Positions 59,482 to 64,000 of a stretch of 64,000 nucleotides of DNA are shown here, piece by piece. The DNA is taken from positions 8,461,501 through 8,525,500 of the forward strand of contig NZ_CP116413.1 of assembly GCF_030064675.1 (NCBI RefSeq), given 5' to 3'. Every line of letters begins with the position of its first letter. Positions within the stretch are counted from its first letter, which is position 1. Below the pieces are notes generated by a model. The model was not told the origin of the DNA. It ran no database searches and saw only the letters and a list, made by a program, of their open reading frames with translations. The translations under genes were made by a program, and so were the position numbers. The stretch is from Crossiella sp. CA-258035. GTDB taxonomy: Bacteria; Actinomycetota; Actinomycetes; Mycobacteriales; Pseudonocardiaceae.

Positions 59482-60478
59482 GATCAGCGAGGACTTCGAC
59501 TACGACATCAACGAGGCGCGCCAGGCGCTGATCGAGCTGAACACCCGGTTCGGCCTGCCGGCGACCCCCGGTCTGGACGCGCCGTTCCCGGCCTCGCAGC
59601 AGGGCGCCCCGCTGATCGTGGACACCGACGCGGGCGGCGACCCGGACGACGCGATCGCGCTGGTCGCCGCCGCCACGCTGCCCGAGCTGACCCTGGTGGT
59701 GACCACCGACGAGCTGCCCGGCGGCCGCCGCGCCCGGTTCGTCCGGCTGCTGCTGGACCTGCTGGGCAGGCCCGAGGTGGCCGTGGTGACCGGCCGGGAC
59801 CTGGGCAACACCCGGCTGGACTGCATCGACGGGCTGGTGCCCGCTGAGGTGCCGGCGCAGCGCGAGGACGTGGTGGACGCGGTCACCGCGGTGTGCGACC
59901 GCTACCAGGGGCCGGTGCGCTGGGCCGGGCTCGGCCCGATGTCCAACCTGGCCGAGGTGCTCACCACCCGTCCCGAGCTGGCCGAGCGGCTGGTCATCAC
60001 CCAGATGGGCGGGGCGCTGAACTACCGCGACCCGGAGCGGGCCGAGCACAACGTGCGGATGGACCCCGAGGCGGCCAGGGTGGTGCTGGCCAGGGCGAAC
60101 CAGCCGCGGCTGGTGCTCTCCGACGTGACCTTCACCCCGGAGCTGGAGATCCGCGCGAGCGAGGACCTGCACCGGCGGCTGGCCGCGCCGCAGGCCCCGG
60201 TGTGGGCCAGGCTGCTGGCCGCGCACCTGGGCCAGTGGTTCACCCGCTTCCACCCCGGCACCATCCAGCACGACGGCCTCGCGCTCACCGCCGCGTTGCA
60301 GCTGCCCTTCGTCCGCCTGGTCGCCAGGACCGTGACGCTGGATGAGATCGGCCGGATGAGCCTGGCCGACGGCGGCGCCGAGGTGCTGCTGACCAGGGCC
60401 GCGGACTACCCGGCGTTCAACCGCTGGCTCGGCATGAAGTTCGACGCGCTGCTCGACGACTCCACGGTGACCAGGTAG
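59474..60478 (+). CDS. Inosine-uridine nucleoside hydrolase family protein
   Basis: 334 residues. The start lies inside the end of the giant toxin gene (8-nt overlap), so translation is coupled. The calcium-binding signature is present: residues 48-59 read IVDTDAGGDPDD (Asp50, Asp52, Asp58, Asp59), and a later HDGLA matches the HD motif of the family. Such enzymes split N-glycosidic bonds of nucleosides. An N-terminal extension of about 45 residues precedes the core. Its place next to an ADP-ribosyltransferase and a TNT domain hints at NAD-derived nucleosides (for example nicotinamide riboside) as substrate, but this is inference. Confidence 0.85.
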   Translation: MGEISEDFDYDINEARQALIELNTRFGLPATPGLDAPFPASQQGAPLIVDTDAGGDPDDAIALVAAATLPELTLVVTTDELPGGRRARFVRLLLDLLGRPEVAVVTGRDLGNTRLDCIDGLVPAEVPAQREDVVDAVTAVCDRYQGPVRWAGLGPMSNLAEVLTTRPELAERLVITQMGGALNYRDPERAEHNVRMDPEAARVVLARANQPRLVLSDVTFTPELEIRASEDLHRRLAAPQAPVWARLLAAHLGQWFTRFHPGTIQHDGLALTAALQLPFVRLVARTVTLDEIGRMSLADGGAEVLLTRAADYPAFNRWLGMKFDALLDDSTVTR

Positions 60479-60481
60479 CCG

Positions 60482-61468
60482 ATGGCCGGTCCGCACAGCA
60501 TCGAGGTGACCGCCTTCCGAGGGGCGGAGCTCGTCCCCGCGCGGGTGGAGTACCGGCGTGGCAGCGAGACCGAGGACGCCTCGGTGCGCGTGCACGGGCC
60601 GTGGGGCGTGGCCGAGGCCACCGCGCACGACGTGTTCGAGGCGCTGCTGCGGGTGCGGCGGGAGCTGGAGGCGGCGGAGTGGTTCCTGGCCGTGCACGGC
60701 GCCCGGCGGGACGTGGTCTGCCTGGGCCAGGTCCGCAACTGGTCCAGCGGCACCGAGGTGCACCACCCGGAGGCCACCGCGGTCGGCGCGAGCCTGTTCC
60801 TGTTCGGTCCCGCCGATCCCGCGCTGGTCGGCACCGTGGCCGAGCAGGAGGCGCTCTCCGAGGAGCACACCCCGGCCGCGGGCGAGCCGCCGGAGGTCAC
60901 CGAGGAGATGCGCGCGGTGGCCCGGCACCAGCCGAACAGCTGGCTGTACTCGGTGGACGCCGAGTTCGACACCAACGGCGTGGTGCCGCCCTGGGGCGTG
61001 CGCGGCGGCTACCGGGTGGACGAGGACGGCAACTTCGGCGAGTGGGCGCCGAACCCCAGCTACCGGCCGGGCCCGCAGGCGCTGGGCTGGCCGCGGCCGA
61101 CCAACCAGCTGGAACGCGATCTTGAGCTGGCCCTCTCCGGCTACGGACCGAGGGAGACCGCGCTGCGCACCCTGCTCGACTGGGAGCTGGTCATGGTCGA
61201 GTACCCGGACCACCCCGGCGAGCTGTTCCTGGCCGAGGAGCCGGGCGGGCTGGTGCTGGACGCGTGCACCTCGGCGGAACGGCTGCCGGAGAGCTGGACC
61301 CGGTGCCAGCAGGCCCGCGGCGACCAGCTGTTGGACCTCGGCGGAGTGCGGCTCCGCCTCAACGCGGGAGTGGCCGGCGCGCTGTCGGCCACCATCCCGC
61401 TCCAGGATCTGATCGACTTCGCCGCGGGCGACGGAGTGCGGGGCGTGCCCGCCCAAGGGGAGAGCTGA
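60482..61468 (+). CDS. Type VII secretion-associated protein
   Basis: 328 residues, no signal peptide or membrane span. Residues 1-130 are an unassigned alpha/beta domain. Residues 145-200 contain PNSWLYSVDAEFDTNGVVPP, then GYRVDEDG and PNPSYRPGPQAL; this resembles the proteins annotated as type VII secretion system-associated in actinobacteria. Residues 205-325 look SseB-like, with an FLAEEPGGLVLDACTS segment. It begins three bases after the nucleoside-hydrolase stop. It may be a cytosolic chaperone or immunity-related factor for the giant toxin. Confidence 0.7.
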   Translation: MAGPHSIEVTAFRGAELVPARVEYRRGSETEDASVRVHGPWGVAEATAHDVFEALLRVRRELEAAEWFLAVHGARRDVVCLGQVRNWSSGTEVHHPEATAVGASLFLFGPADPALVGTVAEQEALSEEHTPAAGEPPEVTEEMRAVARHQPNSWLYSVDAEFDTNGVVPPWGVRGGYRVDEDGNFGEWAPNPSYRPGPQALGWPRPTNQLERDLELALSGYGPRETALRTLLDWELVMVEYPDHPGELFLAEEPGGLVLDACTSAERLPESWTRCQQARGDQLLDLGGVRLRLNAGVAGALSATIPLQDLIDFAAGDGVRGVPAQGES

Positions 61469-61474
61469 CCGAAG

Positions 61475-63472
61475 ATGATCATCAAGCAGCGGACCTACAA
61501 CGGCGAGTTCGCCTACTGGCAGGACACGCCGTACCTGCGACGACGCCTTGGCAAGCAGCTCTACCTGGTGCCACTGGACGGCGGCGCGCCCGACGGCGAC
61601 TTCGAGCGCCTGCCCGACGGCACCTTCGGCAGGCCGGTGGCGGCCCCGCTGCTGGAGTCCCGGTTCGAGCTGCAGACCATCGGCTTCATCGACGACGAGC
61701 CGTACGAGGTGGGCTACGACGAGCAGACCGAACTGGTGCCCGTGGTCTGGCCGGGCGGCCTCACCCTGGACACCGAGTCGGCGGCCCAGCGCGGGCTGGA
61801 GATCTACGACCGGTCCCTCATCCGCGGTCAGAAGCCGGTCGAGCGGATCAGCAAGGTCGTGCAGCTGCGCTGGACCGGGATGGGCGGGACCCTCGACTGG
61901 CGGCAGTTCCCGCTGCCAGTGGAGCAGGCCGAGCTGTCTGGCACCGGCCAGCCGGACCCGGCGCCGCTGCTGGCCGGACTCACCTCGGCGCTGACCGCGC
62001 TGGCGCCGGAAGGCTGGCAGGCCATCGGGGTGGTCTGCCACGCCCTGGCCGCCCACATGCAGCTGACCACGGTGGTCACCCTGGCCGACGGCGAGGAGTA
62101 CTACTGGTCGCCGCCACCGCAGGTCAGCCAGTGGCTGTACCGGCTCCGGCTGGCGACCTACCAGCCAGGCGCGGGCGCCTGGTTCACCGCCGACTACCGG
62201 CTGGTCGCGGGCTCGGAACCGGTGGCCGACTTCGAGTTCCACGCGGAGCCGGAGTGGCCGTTCACCGCGTACCTGAACCTGGACCCCGAGCACCGGCAGG
62301 AGCTGCAGACGCTGCCCCGGGCCAGCGACCACACCCCGGACTGGCTGCTGCGCGCCGCGCACCGCCGGCAGCAGGAGCTGGCCCGCCAGGCCATGACCAG
62401 CCTGAGCGGCGAGGCGGGCCGCACCGTCGGCAAGCCCGTCCGGTCGGAGCTGGCGATGGCCCGGCTGTTCGACTACTTCGCCGAGGGCGAGCCGCCCCGC
62501 GCGTACCGGCCCGTGCTGCCCGCCCAGGAGCGGCTCAACGTCATCAGCTACCTGAGCGAGGCGCCGGTCGTGCTGTCCTCGCGCGGTTTCGCGCCGGACC
62601 TGCTGCACCCCGAGCGCGAGTCGCTGGTGCCGATGACCTACCACACCGACGGCCGCTGGGTCTGGCCCGGCGCGCTCGCCTACTACCTGCGCGAGCACGG
62701 GGTCACCCCGCCGCTGGAGCTGGTCAACCACATCCGGTCCCGGTTCTACGAGCCGCCGGCCTCGGTGCCCAAGCTGGTCGCCCAGGAGGCGACCTCGGTG
62801 GTCATGGAGATGCCGGAGCGGCACCCCGGCGCCAAGGACGACTGGGAGCGAGCTCGGTTCGCGGTGCGGGACTTCTGCGTCCGGTTCAGCGTCAGCCGCC
62901 GCTACGTCAGCTTCGGCGAGTACGCCGACGAGGCCTGGTGCGTGGTGCGCGAGCGGGACGACCGGTTCTCGGTGTTCTGGTGGTGGGCGAACGAGCAGCG
63001 CAAGGAGCTGGAGGCGCGCTTCGACGACGTGTCCCAGGCCGCGACCTACCTGATCGGGCAGCTGTACCTGAACTACCCGAACCTGCAGCGCGCCGAGGAC
63101 GAGCCGCTGCTGCCGGAGGAGGCGCCCATCCAGGCCATGGGCGGGGACCCCGGGCTGGCCGCCTACGACCAGATCGACTCGCTGATCCTGCGCGAGGGCC
63201 ACGAGATCGAGCGCTTCGGCGGGCCGGACGGCAACACCATCTTCGACGCGGGCACCGGCTTCGAGCGGACCACCCTGCCGCCGGAGTTCGCGCAGGGACC
63301 GTACGGCCGGTTCCGGCTGGCCGGCGGCGACTGGAAGATGCTCGGTGCGGTGACCAGGGCGGACGAGCGTCAGCCCGGTGGCGCGCGGGTGTACTTCCTG
63401 CCCAAGCCGCTGCGCGAGTACCTGGCCTCCGGCCTGATCGTGGAGATCCCGCCCGGCGAGGCACGGCAGTGA
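61475..63472 (+). CDS. TNT-domain protein, probable NAD+ glycohydrolase
   Basis: 665 residues. The C-terminal 95 residues match the tuberculosis necrotizing toxin fold: IERFGGPDGNTIFDAGTGF, ERTTLPPEF, and QPGGARVYFLPKPLREYLASG (split here). Arg580 and Gln633 sit where TNT has its catalytic Arg and Gln. TNT domains hydrolyse NAD+. The 560-residue N-terminal part has no signal peptide or WXG motif. It includes a segment (VPMTYHTDGRWVWPGALAYYL) that recurs in actinobacterial toxin-cluster proteins, and several Trp/Tyr-rich beta stretches. How it would be exported is unclear. The next gene overlaps by four bases (GTGA). Confidence 0.75.
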   Translation: MIIKQRTYNGEFAYWQDTPYLRRRLGKQLYLVPLDGGAPDGDFERLPDGTFGRPVAAPLLESRFELQTIGFIDDEPYEVGYDEQTELVPVVWPGGLTLDTESAAQRGLEIYDRSLIRGQKPVERISKVVQLRWTGMGGTLDWRQFPLPVEQAELSGTGQPDPAPLLAGLTSALTALAPEGWQAIGVVCHALAAHMQLTTVVTLADGEEYYWSPPPQVSQWLYRLRLATYQPGAGAWFTADYRLVAGSEPVADFEFHAEPEWPFTAYLNLDPEHRQELQTLPRASDHTPDWLLRAAHRRQQELARQAMTSLSGEAGRTVGKPVRSELAMARLFDYFAEGEPPRAYRPVLPAQERLNVISYLSEAPVVLSSRGFAPDLLHPERESLVPMTYHTDGRWVWPGALAYYLREHGVTPPLELVNHIRSRFYEPPASVPKLVAQEATSVVMEMPERHPGAKDDWERARFAVRDFCVRFSVSRRYVSFGEYADEAWCVVRERDDRFSVFWWWANEQRKELEARFDDVSQAATYLIGQLYLNYPNLQRAEDEPLLPEEAPIQAMGGDPGLAAYDQIDSLILREGHEIERFGGPDGNTIFDAGTGFERTTLPPEFAQGPYGRFRLAGGDWKMLGAVTRADERQPGGARVYFLPKPLREYLASGLIVEIPPGEARQ

Positions 63473-64000
63473 GCGCGCCCGTCGCCGAGACCGGGCTGCC
63501 CGGCGGCGACCGGCTGGGCCGGGCGCGGCAGGCGGTCATCGGCTGCTTCGCCGGGCAGGCCATCGGCGGCGCGGTCGGGGCGGGCGTGCAGTTCGAGAGC
63601 CTGGAGTCGTTCGCGGCCACACACGGGGATGCCTTCCCCGGGGAGTACCCGCCCGCTTTCGGCGGCGCCGGCCGGATCACCGCGGACACCCAGCTGTCGC
63701 TGTTCGTGCTGGACGGGCTGATCCGGGCGCACTTCCGGCGCAGGCGCACCGGCGCGGCCGACCCGCTGCCGGAGGTCAAGGCCGCGCTGCGGCGCTGGCT
63801 GCGCACCCAGCAGCCCGATGTCGGCGGCGCGGACGGCTGGTTCCCGGCGCGCCCGGCGCTGGCCGCCAAGCGCTGGCCGGACCGCACCACCCTGGACGTG
63901 CTGACCACCGGCCGGTTCGGCTCCATCGAGCACCCGGTCACCGACTCCGCGGAAAGCGGCGTGCTGCCCAGGGCGGCGGCCGCGGCGCTGTGGAGCGCGG
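63469..64000 (+). CDS. ADP-ribosylglycohydrolase-like protein (3' partial)
   Basis: At least 177 codons from a GTG overlapping the TNT-gene stop; the frame is open to the window edge. The N-terminal GCFAGQAIGGAVGAGVQF and AGRITADTQLSLFVLDGLIRA align with the start of DraG/ARH-family enzymes (typically GDALGAPVEF and TDDTQM). Several usual metal ligands differ: Glu of VEF is Gln, and the first Asp of TDD is Ala. The SKGCGGVMR segment reads SAESGVLPR. ARH enzymes remove ADP-ribose from arginine, so this is the obvious immunity candidate for the ADP-ribosyltransferase. The altered residues leave catalysis uncertain. The C-terminal ligands are outside the window. Confidence 0.75.
   Translation, partial: MSAPVAETGLPGGDRLGRARQAVIGCFAGQAIGGAVGAGVQFESLESFAATHGDAFPGEYPPAFGGAGRITADTQLSLFVLDGLIRAHFRRRRTGAADPLPEVKAALRRWLRTQQPDVGGADGWFPARPALAAKRWPDRTTLDVLTTGRFGSIEHPVTDSAESGVLPRAAAAALWSA

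Noticed and set aside
59336-63202. A 1,288-residue minus-strand frame
   Set aside because: Antisense of the nucleoside hydrolase, type VII-associated and TNT genes.

Overview
This is GC-rich actinobacterial DNA, most likely from a Pseudonocardiales-type organism. The evidence is high G+C, many GTG starts and 1-4 nt gene overlaps, actinobacterial-style ribosomal proteins, and a chromosomal ESX-4-type type VII secretion locus lying between rplM and truA. The order glmM-rpsI-rplM / esx pair-TIGR03931-like gene-eccC-eccD-mycP-eccB / truA-rplQ-rpoA matches what I recall of the mycobacterial glmM (mrsA)-ESX-4-truA region.

Layout. (1) 1-4,300: the tail of a ketosynthase-like gene lacking the catalytic Cys, a coiled-coil/Pro-rich protein, a 37-residue membrane peptide, glmM, and rplM-rpsI with a textbook intrinsic terminator. 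(2) 4,281-10,374: a regulatory insertion. It holds an EspR-like HTH protein, an ImmA/IrrE peptidase and a multi-span membrane protein on the minus strand, and a GGDEF protein and an AfsR/SARP-type regulator split by a frameshift on the plus strand. (3) 10,412-25,832: the ESX-4-like machine. It has two WXG100 proteins, an Hsp70-like type VII-associated protein, EccC, EccD, MycP, two secreted-substrate candidates, EccB, EccE and an unnamed EccE partner. (4) 25,850-50,043: truA, rplQ, rpoA, rpsD, rpsK, rpsM, rpmJ, infA, a small sigma/anti-sigma insertion, map-adk-secY, the complete spc and S10 ribosomal clusters, tuf, fusA, rpsG and rpsL. All of these housekeeping genes are on the minus strand.

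(5) 50,454-64,000 (plus strand) is the most unusual part: a tightly packed effector operon. A YbaB/EbfC-like protein and a WXG100 protein precede a 2,715-residue polymorphic toxin. That toxin has a CpnT-like WXG/membrane head, long Pro-rich tracts, two copies of a His/Cys module, an arginine-type ADP-ribosyltransferase domain (R-S-ExE) and a C-terminal HAD-like domain. It overlaps a nucleoside-hydrolase gene. A type VII-associated protein, a TNT (NAD+ glycohydrolase) domain protein and an ADP-ribosylglycohydrolase-like gene cut by the window edge follow. ADP-ribose/NAD chemistry is encoded at least three times in one operon, which suggests a secreted toxin with dedicated accessory and immunity functions.

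No tRNA, rRNA, CRISPR array or insertion sequence was seen. Starts were adjusted to Shine-Dalgarno-like sequences and neighbouring stop codons where the longest reading frame was implausible. Domain names come from recognising motifs by eye; no search was run.
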